64,000 nt of DNA from Aminobacter sp. HY435 (GTDB lineage: Bacteria; Pseudomonadota; Alphaproteobacteria; Rhizobiales; Rhizobiaceae): the NCBI RefSeq assembly GCF_027568395.1, contig NZ_JANKZL010000002.1, positions 100,301-164,300 of the forward strand. Direction: 5' to 3'. The notes below the pieces were generated by a model that was not told where the DNA came from, ran no database searches, and saw only the letters and a program-made list of their open reading frames with translations. The position numbers and the translations under genes are program-made. This document shows positions 42,240-49,831 of this stretch, one piece after another; position 1 is the first letter of the stretch; each line of letters opens with the position of its first letter.

Positions 42240-42607
42240 GCGTGTGGTTTCTCCTTGAAGTTGCCGCTTACCGTTGTGGTTGCCTCTATGGCGCGGCGCA
42301 TCTGTTGCTGTTTGACTTCCCCGAGGTGATGGCGGAGAAGGTTTTCGACGGTGAGGACATCCGCAAGAGCGCCTGCCGTCCACTCGTAGAAGGGCCCACC
42401 GTTCGCGGTGCGCACCTTGATGTTCCCAACCTTGACGATGGCGTGGAACTTTCGCAGGACACGGGGGTCCTTCTGGCCCAAGCTGCAGCGGGCGTAGATG
42501 CGTGCCCGGTTGCCTGTCAGCCAGTGGCTACGGAAGTTTGAGGTGCAGCCCTCGCCGTCAAAGAGCCCGCAAGCCCATGCGACGTTAAGCGCGAACTCTT
42601 CAGTCAC
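42236..42607 (-). CDS. LAGLIDADG-like homing endonuclease
   Basis: 123 residues starting at GTG 42607. VAWACGLFDGEGC (about 9-21) resembles the LAGLIDADG helix and its acidic catalytic residue as seen in small phage-encoded enzymes of this type; IYARCSLGQKDPRVLRKFHA and NGGPFYEWTAGALADVLTVE follow as in group members. Only one motif copy is present, so it would work as a dimer. It is wedged between scaffold and capsid, overlapping the scaffold stop (GTGA) and capsid start (ATGA), so it is translated with them. Whether it cleaves is unknown. Confidence 0.7.
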   Translation of the reverse strand: MTEEFALNVAWACGLFDGEGCTSNFRSHWLTGNRARIYARCSLGQKDPRVLRKFHAIVKVGNIKVRTANGGPFYEWTAGALADVLTVENLLRHHLGEVKQQQMRRAIEATTTVSGNFKEKPHA

Positions 42608-43560
42608 TTCCAGAAGGTCGAAGCTGCCAGCCGCTTGCGCACAAGATCAAGCTGGGCAACGCGATCACCGGGAGCTGCCCGCTGGGCTTCCTTTAGGGCC
42701 GCCCGGTGTTCGTCCCCATTGGCGAACGGCTTGACGTTGCCGGTGCCTCCGGGATTTTGTGCCGCCTGGGTGGTCTTGGCGGGGCTTGCCGGGCGCTTGG
42801 TGGGGAGACCCTTGCGGACCTCTTCACGCTTGGCCTCGGGTGCCTTGTTGCCGGCCTTCTCCCAACGGGTATTGAGGAGTTCAAGGGCTTCTTCAGCCTC
42901 CGAACCGCCTGCCTTGATGGCCGCGTTAAAGCGGGCCTTCTGCTCAGGCGTGTAGTTCTCCTTGGCCCACACCTGTTTCTGGGTGTAGACCTCCTTGCCG
43001 CCGACGCGGGTGTAGAAAGCATCCTCGTTCTGCTGGCGTAGCGCGAGCTGGCCCTTGATGATGCTGTCGGCATAGGTCTTCGAGACGCCCATGCGATCCT
43101 TGAGCCAACCGTAGGTCGCCTCGTTGAGCACCGGGGTGCCGCCCTCCTTGGCCGCATTGGCTGCGACCTCGGTGGTGAAGGCATCCATGTTAAGCTCGGA
43201 GCCCTCCTTGAAGTAGCGCTCGTCAAACTTAGCGCCAACCTCCGTGTTCTCCGGGTCCCACTCACCAAGGTCCGAGTTGTCGCCCTCTGTGGCTTCCGTC
43301 TCGCTTGGCTTGTCGCCGCCCTCGTTGTCTTCCTCGGTGGTCTCCTCGGAGTTCTCCTCCTTGGGCTTCACCTTGTCCAGACCGGTGGCGGTGATTGAGC
43401 CATCCGTTTCGAAGTCGATGCCCTGCCCGCCGTCTTCCGTGGACTTGACCTTGTTGCCTCCGCCACGGACGGCATCAAGGCTGTCTGCCCCGCCGCCGCC
43501 CACGCTCAGCTCAAGGCGGGAGGGGTCCACGCTTGGTTTGGTTCCGTCTGTGTCTGCCAT
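42604..43560 (-). CDS. capsid assembly (scaffolding) protein, gp9-like
   Basis: 318 residues, near T7 gp9 (307). It is strongly acidic and disordered in the first half (ENSEETTEEDNEGGDKPSET) and helical and basic in the C-terminal half (FNAAIKAGGSEAEEALELLN, RVAQLDLVRKRLAAS), the pattern of a scaffold that binds capsid through its C-terminus. It lies between portal and the LAGLIDADG-like gene. Confidence 0.85.
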   Translation of the reverse strand: MADTDGTKPSVDPSRLELSVGGGGADSLDAVRGGGNKVKSTEDGGQGIDFETDGSITATGLDKVKPKEENSEETTEEDNEGGDKPSETEATEGDNSDLGEWDPENTEVGAKFDERYFKEGSELNMDAFTTEVAANAAKEGGTPVLNEATYGWLKDRMGVSKTYADSIIKGQLALRQQNEDAFYTRVGGKEVYTQKQVWAKENYTPEQKARFNAAIKAGGSEAEEALELLNTRWEKAGNKAPEAKREEVRKGLPTKRPASPAKTTQAAQNPGGTGNVKPFANGDEHRAALKEAQRAAPGDRVAQLDLVRKRLAASTFWK

Positions 43561-43574
43561 GTGTGTCTCCCTTT

Positions 43575-45203
43575 CTACTGGAGCGTTTGGGCTGGCTGCT
43601 GGGCCATCGCATCAGCGAAACCCTTCACGGCCGGGCCCGTGGCCTTGTCGATAAGCTGGCCCCCAAGGGCCTCCTGCTTCTGCTGCTGGATGTCTTCGGC
43701 CACCTGTTGGTCTGACTTGATGAGGCCATCAGGCTTGACCCCACGCAGGGCCGAGAGCCGCCTTGCGAAGTCGCCCGCGCTAAGCTGCACTTGGGCGGCC
43801 TGCGGGAAGAACTTGACGGTGGTCCCGACCACTTCCACGAGGTTGTCCGCCTCGGTGCTGTCGCCCAGCGCGTCCTTGCCGGTGATGACCTGGACCTCCA
43901 CAACGCCCTTCGGCAGTTGGGGAAGCCTCGGGTTCTCTTCCTCATTGAGCCTTACGGCCCGCATGATGATGACCCGCTGGTTGCCTTGGGCGATCTGCGT
44001 GTAGAGGCCGCCGAGGGCCTTATCCAGCTCCTGCCCGAGCCGACGCACCTCCTCCGCCGTGACGCGTTCGCCACTGCGCTGGACCGAGGACTGGAGCAGG
44101 AAGGCTGCACTAAGCCGCCTTGCCGCCGCCTCCTCACGGGTGCCCACGAAGCTCAGGTCCGCCGTCTTGTCGGAGCGGAAGACAGAGAGGTCCTCAGCCT
44201 GCCCGGAGAGGATGGACAGGTTCTTGGCCTCACGGACCTGCTTGATGCTCGTCTGGGAGCCAGGCTTGTTGAAGATCAGGGCGAGTGCCGCAAGGGCCGC
44301 ACCGTCGTTGCCTGCGGAGGCCAAGGCTTCAACCTGATAGAGGTCACCCCGGTACTGCTCGCAATAGCCTTGACCCCAATCCTGCCCCCAGACGGGGATG
44401 AGCCACCCGGCGTGCATGGGTGGGGTCTCGTAGTCCGTCTCCACGTGGGTGTCCGGGAGCACATGGCCCTCCCACTCTTCCCAGTAGAGCCAGACCTTCT
44501 CACCATCTTCGGCAAGGGAGAGCTTCTGGACGGAGTAGATGTCCACCTCACGCTCCCACTCAGCCTTGTCCTTGAACAGGTCGCTTGGTGCGTGGGCCAT
44601 GATGAGGTCCACATGGTCTTGGTCCATGCCCTGAAGGTTGACCGTTTCCTTGTGGATCACCAGAAGCTGCTCACCGGCCTTGTCCCGCTTGACCACATAG
44701 GAGGGGGGGCGGTGGGCGGTGGGTGAGGAGAGCTTCAGGTGTTTCCATAGACCATTGCCACCCACGAGGAGTATCTTGAGGTACTCCACATAGGCGGTCT
44801 CAATGGGTGTGGTCTGGAGGCGTTCGCGGTGGCTCAGCTCCAGGCGGGAGAGAGCGGTGTTAAGCCGGGTCCATAGCTCAGGGTCCTTGTCCACCTCCTC
44901 CTGCACCATGTACTCAAGAGCCTTGAGCCGCATGATGGGTTGGTTGGAGGGGAACGCCATGAACATCAGGGCGGAGGCCAGCGTGTTGAGGCACTGGGCC
45001 CCAATCGACTGGTTGTTGCCGGGGATATCGTCGCCGGTCTGGTAGCCATCGGGGGGGAAGACAGAGGGGACCGTAAGCTCGGCCATAAGCCTGCCCATGT
45101 CCACCACAGCTTGGCGCTTGGTGGTCAGACGGTTGTAAACGTCTTCGGCCTTTACGTCTGTCCCGAGGCTATACTTGGTGATGCCGTCCGTGTCGTCCGC
45201 CAC
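43575..45203 (-). CDS. portal protein (T7 gp8-like head-tail connector)
   Basis: 542 residues (T7 gp8 536). YNRLTTKRQAVVDMGRLMAE and the LTVPSVFPPDG opening are standard, with LNTLASALMFMAFPSNQPIM, GWLIPVWGQDWGQGYCEQY and the Q-rich C-terminus (AEDIQQQKQEALGGQLIDKA). It starts at GTG 45203. The dodecameric ring at the head vertex; it is the first gene of the head module. Confidence 0.95.
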   Translation of the reverse strand: MADDTDGITKYSLGTDVKAEDVYNRLTTKRQAVVDMGRLMAELTVPSVFPPDGYQTGDDIPGNNQSIGAQCLNTLASALMFMAFPSNQPIMRLKALEYMVQEEVDKDPELWTRLNTALSRLELSHRERLQTTPIETAYVEYLKILLVGGNGLWKHLKLSSPTAHRPPSYVVKRDKAGEQLLVIHKETVNLQGMDQDHVDLIMAHAPSDLFKDKAEWEREVDIYSVQKLSLAEDGEKVWLYWEEWEGHVLPDTHVETDYETPPMHAGWLIPVWGQDWGQGYCEQYRGDLYQVEALASAGNDGAALAALALIFNKPGSQTSIKQVREAKNLSILSGQAEDLSVFRSDKTADLSFVGTREEAAARRLSAAFLLQSSVQRSGERVTAEEVRRLGQELDKALGGLYTQIAQGNQRVIIMRAVRLNEEENPRLPQLPKGVVEVQVITGKDALGDSTEADNLVEVVGTTVKFFPQAAQVQLSAGDFARRLSALRGVKPDGLIKSDQQVAEDIQQQKQEALGGQLIDKATGPAVKGFADAMAQQPAQTLQ

Positions 45204-45212
45204 CTTGGCGGG

Positions 45213-45410
45213 CTACTCCAGGTTTAAGCCAGTGCCCGAGGCACCAGCGCCGCCGTCCGTAAGGGAGCGGTCAACGCGGAGGTCTGGCACGCCGCCGAAG
45301 AGGGCTTCATCCTCGGCAGCACGGCTTGCCCCAATCTCGTCGGGTTCCGCCACCTTCTCGGGCTGCGACATTTCCTTCGCGACCGCTGGCGGCTTCTGTC
45401 CAAAGCACAT
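45213..45410 (-). CDS. virion-associated small protein, gp7.3 position
   Basis: 65 residues, starting MCFGQKPPAVAKEMSQPEKV, disordered, with a Gly/Ser-rich tail ending in GTGLNLE. T7 gp7.3, just before portal, is likewise small, disordered and ends in GGGINI; many podoviruses start this protein with MCFG. It probably helps attach the tail fibres. Assignment is by place and pattern. Confidence 0.5.
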   Translation of the reverse strand: MCFGQKPPAVAKEMSQPEKVAEPDEIGASRAAEDEALFGGVPDLRVDRSLTDGGAGASGTGLNLE

Positions 45411-45427
45411 TCTTGTTGTTGTTCCTT

Positions 45428-45706
45428 CTAACGTGCGGGCTCGCCATCCAAGATGGGGTCGCCCTCTTCGGGGTCCGTCCGCACCTGCTCGAAGCGGGCG
45501 CGAAGGTTGGCCACGAACTCCACCATACCGGCGTACCGGAGGTGTTCCTCAACGGTGTCCGCCCGGCCAAGGCAGCGCGGGGGGTAGAGGCGTTCCAAGC
45601 GTTCGATCTGCTGGCGCTCAAGGACCGGCAATTCGGGGAGCACATCGTGGCCCGAGAAGGCGGCCTCCATGGCGCGGGTCACATGGTTCTGCGGTTTGGC
45701 CTGCAT
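45428..45706 (-). CDS. phage hypothetical protein, 92 aa
   Basis: A helical, charged protein starting MQAKPQNHVTRAMEAAFSGH and including LERQQIERLERLYPPRC. Its ATG is joined to the HAD-like stop as TAATG, so it is co-translated. Immediately precedes the gp7.3-like gene. T7 gp6.5 to gp7 occupy this place, but there is no clear likeness. Confidence 0.55.
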   Translation of the reverse strand: MQAKPQNHVTRAMEAAFSGHDVLPELPVLERQQIERLERLYPPRCLGRADTVEEHLRYAGMVEFVANLRARFEQVRTDPEEGDPILDGEPAR

Positions 45707-46080
45707 TAGGCGAGCCCCCTTTCGCGCGTGGAGTAGCCCACGAGTTGGCCCGTATTGGCCTCCACCTGGACCGCTCGGTCGTCGTAGAGTTCGACCATAT
45801 GGAAGTCCTTGACGTTGGTGGCCTTGAGTTCGGGAAGACCAGCCCCCAGAAGCCAGTGGGCAAGCACATCTGCAAAGTCTGCCGCTGTGTCGCCGTACTC
45901 ATCCATCCCGGCCGACATGCGAGCGGTGAAGATGCGGACCTCGTAGCCCTCGGCCAGCCAACCCTTGATGCGCTCCACCATGGGCACGATAGGCTCCCCG
46001 ATGTGGGCTAGACCCCGCCACCCATCGTAGTGCGCAAGGGTCCCATCAAGGTCCACCCCAATCCAGCCTTTGGCCGTCAT
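45706..46080 (-). CDS. HAD-like phosphatase
   Basis: 124 residues with the HAD signatures: motif I WIGVDLDGTLAHYDG (nucleophile Asp), motif II FTARMS, and a C-terminal VELYDDRAVQVEANTG acidic motif. A minimal-cap enzyme of the type seen as 5'-nucleotidase or polynucleotide phosphatase in phages. Start overlaps the upstream stop as ATGA. Next to DUF3310 and P-loop proteins, so nucleotide metabolism is likely (inference). Confidence 0.75.
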   Translation of the reverse strand: MTAKGWIGVDLDGTLAHYDGWRGLAHIGEPIVPMVERIKGWLAEGYEVRIFTARMSAGMDEYGDTAADFADVLAHWLLGAGLPELKATNVKDFHMVELYDDRAVQVEANTGQLVGYSTRERGLA

Positions 46081-46292
46081 GGGAAGATGTCCACGAAGGC
46101 GATGGCGGAGGCTGGCCAGACACGCAGGCGATCAGGGCGGGTTTCGCTATAGCCGTTGCGGAGTACCTTGTCAGCGAAGGCCGGTGCCTCTGCCAAGCCC
46201 ACAGTGTCATCAAAGGTGAGACCATTGTGCAGCCCCACGACCACCCGGGCATCCACCGGCTTTGGTTTGCGGTCGGGGATAACCTTACCCAA
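46077..46292 (-). CDS. phage hypothetical protein, about 71 aa
   Basis: The likely start is a TTG at 46292, with GAGGA 8 nt upstream; the ATG further up lies inside the preceding gene. The product, LGKVIPDRKPKPVDARVVVG onward, is small and beta-rich with SETRPDRLRVWPASAIAFVD at the end. Not recognised. Confidence 0.5.
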   Translation of the reverse strand: MGKVIPDRKPKPVDARVVVGLHNGLTFDDTVGLAEAPAFADKVLRNGYSETRPDRLRVWPASAIAFVDIFP

Positions 46293-46707
46293 TACGGAAG
46301 TCCTCAGGCTTGCCCGCACGCCACCAGTCAGGATCATCCCTCAGGTAGCGGTCGTACATATTGGCGTAGCGGATGACCTTGGCGATATCCTCAAGGCCGT
46401 TCTTGGCGTCGTGCCGACAGACGTACTTGACGATGTTGCCTTGGAACCAGTCCAGCTTGTTCTCCCCGATGAACCGGATGGGTTCGATCTTGAAGCGGGC
46501 ATAGTGCGGCGGCAGGTTGACCATATCGACGCCACGGGACTTGGCCGTCATGACATTGAGTGCAACGGCTTCCTCGTGCTTGGTCATGGCTTCGTCTAGC
46601 CCAGCATCGGAGGGCACACCGGCATCCAGTGGCCACTCCAGTCGGGTCAGAGAGCGCTTGCGGGCGGGGTCGGGCATACCTGCCTTCTCCCAGTCAAGAG
46701 GCTCCAT
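46285..46707 (-). CDS. DUF3310-containing protein
   Basis: 140 residues. The C-terminal half fits DUF3310: PPHYARFKIEPIRFIGENKL followed by WFQGNIVKYVCRHDAKNGLE and KVIRYANMYDRYL. Such proteins are frequent in phage nucleotide-metabolism regions and are sometimes called nucleotide-kinase-like. The N-terminal half carries charged helices. The start at 46707 (MEPLDWEKAG) overlaps the P-loop gene's end. Confidence 0.75.
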   Translation of the reverse strand: MEPLDWEKAGMPDPARKRSLTRLEWPLDAGVPSDAGLDEAMTKHEEAVALNVMTAKSRGVDMVNLPPHYARFKIEPIRFIGENKLDWFQGNIVKYVCRHDAKNGLEDIAKVIRYANMYDRYLRDDPDWWRAGKPEDFRIG

Positions 46708-47254
46708 CGTCCTCGTCTTCTCCATCAATGAGTTCTTCAAAGACCCGGTAAGGGGCCTCGTGGTCCGACAAGACTTCCATCGCAAAGTCTTCCTCGCCGT
46801 CTCTGGCTTGGTCGAACAGGTGGCCAATCTGGGTGTCCAACGTCATGGCCTCCGCAAGGGTCTGGCTGCGGCCATAGGTTTGATAGGCGCGGTCCCCACG
46901 GCTGATGAGCACGTGGAAGTTCTGGTAGCGCCTGAAGGCACCCCATACGGCGGGCACCAGCCACTCCTCGTATTCTGGCGTCATGTAGACGATGCCGAGC
47001 GGGAGGGGGCTGTCGGTGATGACCCAATCCACCTGGCCCTCCAACCGACGAAGGCGGCGGTCCTGCTCAGCAAGGATGGCAAGCTGGTTTTGGAGGAGCC
47101 CAAAGTTGCGCTCATATGTCGTGTCCTTCGCGAACTCGGTGACCAACTCCACCCTGTATCCGAGGTTCTTGAGCAGGTTGAACAGGCCAGCCGCAAGGGT
47201 GGACTTGCCCGCACCGGGGCCAGCATAAAGGTTCACAACCTTAAGGTTGAGCAT
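46694..47254 (-). CDS. P-loop NTPase, kinase-like
   Basis: 186 residues, starting at ATG 47254 (GGAGAG 5 nt upstream). LKVVNLYAGPGAGKSTLAAG is a Walker A P-loop near the N-terminus, and VDWVITDSPLPLGIVY is a Walker B-like DxxP motif, as in deoxynucleoside or nucleotide kinases and AAA-type phage ATPases. An acidic tail (FEELIDGEDEDDG) ends it. It is followed by DUF3310. Confidence 0.75.
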   Translation of the reverse strand: MLNLKVVNLYAGPGAGKSTLAAGLFNLLKNLGYRVELVTEFAKDTTYERNFGLLQNQLAILAEQDRRLRRLEGQVDWVITDSPLPLGIVYMTPEYEEWLVPAVWGAFRRYQNFHVLISRGDRAYQTYGRSQTLAEAMTLDTQIGHLFDQARDGEEDFAMEVLSDHEAPYRVFEELIDGEDEDDGAS

Positions 47255-47726
47255 AGAACTCTCCATGGTTTTGACGGCGGAAGCTCTCCGCAATTGCCGA
47301 TGCCTCGGCCACCGTGTCGTAAGTCCCGAGGCGGTGTGTATGCCCGTTGTGTGTCACGGCAGCATAGAAGCGTCCCGGGGTTTCCTGGTATACGCAACGG
47401 GGCAAGACTCTCCGGGAGCGCCTAGAGTTCTGCATGTTCTGCTGGTGGGTGGCGGCCCTTAGGTTGGCCCCAGCGTTGTTCGCGGGGTCCCTATCTGCGT
47501 GGTCTACCTTGGCTGGGAGGGTCGTATGGATTAGCGCGTACTTCAGCCGGTGGTAGTCTAGCCGCCATTCGCGCCCAAGGGCTCGGCCTAGCCATACACT
47601 GTGGTAGTGAGACCCACAGGTTGGCGTGACGGCCCTACCGTTGGAGACACGGACAACCTCTTCACCCTCTAGCCGAAATGCAGATAAGGCTAACTCTAGG
47701 ACTGCCTGATTTGGTCTGGTGTCCAT
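47241..47726 (-). CDS. HNH homing endonuclease with AP2-like domain
   Basis: 161 residues. The HNH part reads YHRLKYALIHTTLPAKVDHA then DRDPANNAGANLRAATHQQN, in which DHADRDPANN carries the conserved His and Asn; the C-terminus (RCVYQETPGRFYAAVTHNGH onward) resembles an AP2-type DNA-binding repeat. It overlaps exonuclease by 31 nt and the P-loop gene by 14 nt, so it is tightly inserted. Such genes spread between phages by homing. Confidence 0.8.
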   Translation of the reverse strand: MDTRPNQAVLELALSAFRLEGEEVVRVSNGRAVTPTCGSHYHSVWLGRALGREWRLDYHRLKYALIHTTLPAKVDHADRDPANNAGANLRAATHQQNMQNSRRSRRVLPRCVYQETPGRFYAAVTHNGHTHRLGTYDTVAEASAIAESFRRQNHGEFYAQP

Positions 47727-48559
47727 AGCGTGATGCTCTGGGTTTCCCTGTCGTAGTCCTCATGCTGGAGGATGTGGGCGAGCCGAGCGGTAACCAGCGC
47801 TTCGGCTTCGCCTTGCCCGCCCTTGCGGTAGTGGCTGACCACCATCGCCCAGAGGTCCCGCGTGGGCTCAGAGACCCACTTGGTCGTGGAGTTGCCCTTG
47901 TTGACCCCGCGAGTGATGACGCCCTCCTGAGGGGTCAGCCTTACGGGATTGTTGAGCAGCTCCTCGGCCCGCGTCTTGCCGATGCCAGGGCACCCCGGAT
48001 AGCCATCCACCGCGTCACCCGTGAGTGTCTGGAAGAGGTGGAAGCGCTGGGCCTCCCATGCGGTGGTCTCCCAGACGACAGGCTTGCCCCGGGGGTCCAG
48101 CTCCTTGAGGACGTGGTAGGAGCCCGGCAACGTGCGGTAGTCCTTGTCCTTGCCCACGAGGATGCGCTTGCCGGGGAAGTCCTGTGGCTCCGTATTCAGG
48201 ATGCCAAGCACGTCGTCCGCCTCCAGGCTGGGCCAGTGGAAGGCGGCGTACTTCTCCCGCATGTAGTCCTTGAGCTTGTCCAGAAGGAGCGGCCGGGCGG
48301 TGTCCTTGCGGTTGGACTTGTAGGCCGCGTAAAGACCCCGCCGCCAGTTCTCCACCGGGTCGGTCAGGACGATGCGGTAGTGGGTGGCCGAGAAGAGCTG
48401 CTCAAGGCCGATGATGATGTTATCCACCACAGCCTCCCCCTCCCTCCGATTGGCGAAGGGGGTGACGAAGCCGAACTCATCCTCGTGTATCTTCTGGACA
48501 GCGGAGGCGGCCGTAAAGGCTACCACGTCGCCGTCGATGAGGAGGGTGACTTCGGTCAC
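47696..48559 (-). CDS. 5'-3' exonuclease (T7 gp6-like)
   Basis: 287 residues. The active-site Asp cluster is spread over LLIDGDVVAFTAASAV (about 6-21), WPSLEADDVLGIL and ILVGKDKDYRTLPG; PGCPGIGKTRAEELLN is the helix-hairpin-helix DNA-binding motif. It matches T7 gp6, which degrades host DNA and removes RNA primers. The GTG at 48559 overlaps the upstream stop as GTGA; an in-frame GTG 5 codons earlier is possible. Confidence 0.9.
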   Translation of the reverse strand: MTEVTLLIDGDVVAFTAASAVQKIHEDEFGFVTPFANRREGEAVVDNIIIGLEQLFSATHYRIVLTDPVENWRRGLYAAYKSNRKDTARPLLLDKLKDYMREKYAAFHWPSLEADDVLGILNTEPQDFPGKRILVGKDKDYRTLPGSYHVLKELDPRGKPVVWETTAWEAQRFHLFQTLTGDAVDGYPGCPGIGKTRAEELLNNPVRLTPQEGVITRGVNKGNSTTKWVSEPTRDLWAMVVSHYRKGGQGEAEALVTARLAHILQHEDYDRETQSITLWTPDQIRQS

Positions 48560-48717
48560 TTCCCGGTCTCGCACTCCGAGGCATCCTCCACGAGGCGGAA
48601 GATGATGGTGAACTCGGGGCTTGACCAGATGTCCGTGAGGGTCCCGATGTCGGGCGTAAGGCCATGCTCAATGAGCGTCCCTTCGCCAGCGCTTACGGCA
48701 AACTCGTACATTCTCAT
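48556..48717 (-). CDS. phage hypothetical protein, 53 aa
   Basis: Starts MRMYEFAVSAGEGTLIEHGL, joined as ATGA to the preceding stop, and ends in DASECETGK. A small acidic beta-type protein between a winged-helix-like gene and exonuclease. Not recognised. Confidence 0.5.
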   Translation of the reverse strand: MRMYEFAVSAGEGTLIEHGLTPDIGTLTDIWSSPEFTIIFRLVEDASECETGK

Positions 48718-48965
48718 CGCGTCATGAGGTCCTTGTGCTGGAGGGCGTAGAGGCCAGCGGCCGTAATGCGCCATCGGTTGCTATAGGCGGACCCATCGGG
48801 GTCCACGTTGCTTATCCACCCACAAGACGCCGCAAGGGCGACCTCGGGGGCACAGGCTCGGGCGAAGTCCCCTTGTATGGCGATGCCGTGCTCCCACGCT
48901 TGGAGGAGGACCGGCCAGAGGCCATCAGGGTATTCACCCCGGTAGCGCTCGGGGACTAGGTTCAA
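48714..48965 (-). CDS. phage hypothetical protein, winged-helix-like
   Basis: 83 residues starting at TTG 48965 (TTGA overlap with the upstream stop). It contains helical WPVLLQAWEHGIAIQGDFAR and a C-terminal SNRWRITAAGLYALQHKDL, the latter reminiscent of winged-helix beta-hairpin ends (RITAAG). A DNA-binding role is suggested only by pattern. Confidence 0.45.
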   Translation of the reverse strand: MNLVPERYRGEYPDGLWPVLLQAWEHGIAIQGDFARACAPEVALAASCGWISNVDPDGSAYSNRWRITAAGLYALQHKDLMTR

Positions 48966-49699
48966 GGATTGGCCGCTGCGAACGCTCGGGAGAAACCGGT
49001 GGGCGTCATGGACCGCAGCTCCTTTGTACGCTCCGACTTCCCGCCAAACTTCTGGCTGATGAAGGATTGCGTCTTGCCGCTCTTGTCCTTGTAGACGATG
49101 GGCTCCACCGGCTTGCGCTCCAGGTCGGTGTTGAACTCCCCGTAGAGGCAGGTGAACTTGGTGTATGCCTCAGCGCTTGGATCGTCCGCCCAGCCTGCAT
49201 AGAAGCAGGGGTCGAAAGTGAGGCGCAATGGTCCGACCTCGGGGACGAGGGAGGAGAGCCGACCTCGGGGGTTCTCTAAGACCCACCAATCAGGCTTCAC
49301 AAAGTCCTTGATCCAGAGGCAGTGCTTGGCGATTGACACGGAGACAGCCGTGCGGCCGTCCGCATCCTTGACTTTCCACAGCCGACTACAAGCCACCGTA
49401 AAGTCCGTGCATGGGGGAGCCATGAGGACCCCCACCACGGGTAGCTTGAAGAAGTCGGGTTGCGCGTGGAGTACGTTGAGCAGCGCGTGGACGCTGTAGG
49501 AGAGACCGAAGCCGCCATCCGCCATGGGCACCATTGTGCCGTTGCCGACGATGCGGTCAGTCATTCCCCTGTCGTTGTAGTGTTCTCGCCACTCCCCGAA
49601 TTTGGGGTCCACCCGGATGACCAGGTAGCCTTGGGCGATGTACGGCCTACTCCACGCTCCGCTCATTTCACAGAGGGAGAGGATGATGCCTTTGTACAA
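48962..49699 (-). CDS. C5-cytosine DNA methylase-like protein
   Basis: 245 residues starting at TTG 49699. LSLCEMSGAWSRPYIAQGYL looks like motif I of C5-methyltransferases, MAPPCTDFTVAC carries the motif IV Pro-Cys catalytic pair, and WWVLENPRGRL is the ENV-like motif VI. No clear motif VIII-X target domain is seen; the rest may be shortened or phage-specific. It could modify the phage DNA to evade restriction or make a modified base. It lies between DNA polymerase and exonuclease. Confidence 0.65.
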   Translation of the reverse strand: MYKGIILSLCEMSGAWSRPYIAQGYLVIRVDPKFGEWREHYNDRGMTDRIVGNGTMVPMADGGFGLSYSVHALLNVLHAQPDFFKLPVVGVLMAPPCTDFTVACSRLWKVKDADGRTAVSVSIAKHCLWIKDFVKPDWWVLENPRGRLSSLVPEVGPLRLTFDPCFYAGWADDPSAEAYTKFTCLYGEFNTDLERKPVEPIVYKDKSGKTQSFISQKFGGKSERTKELRSMTPTGFSRAFAAANP

Positions 49700-49702
49700 G
49701 AG

Positions 49703-49831
49703 CTAGTCGCCGCGTATTTCCCGAATGAGTGCCTTCCAGAACAGGAGAGCACCAAGCCCGAGTACGGCTGCGCATCCCACGAAGATGATGGCCAATAACA
49801 CATACTGCCCATACACAACGGCTAGTGGCAT
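49703..49831 (-). CDS. 42-aa single-TM protein
   Basis: ATG at 49831 overlaps the DNA polymerase 3' end by 10 nt. The product, MPLAVVYGQYVLLAIIFVGC onward, has one hydrophobic helix and a short basic tail (KALIREIRGD). Positive-inside residues place the C-terminus in the cytoplasm. Very short, so often missed; function unknown. Confidence 0.5.
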   Translation of the reverse strand: MPLAVVYGQYVLLAIIFVGCAAVLGLGALLFWKALIREIRGD

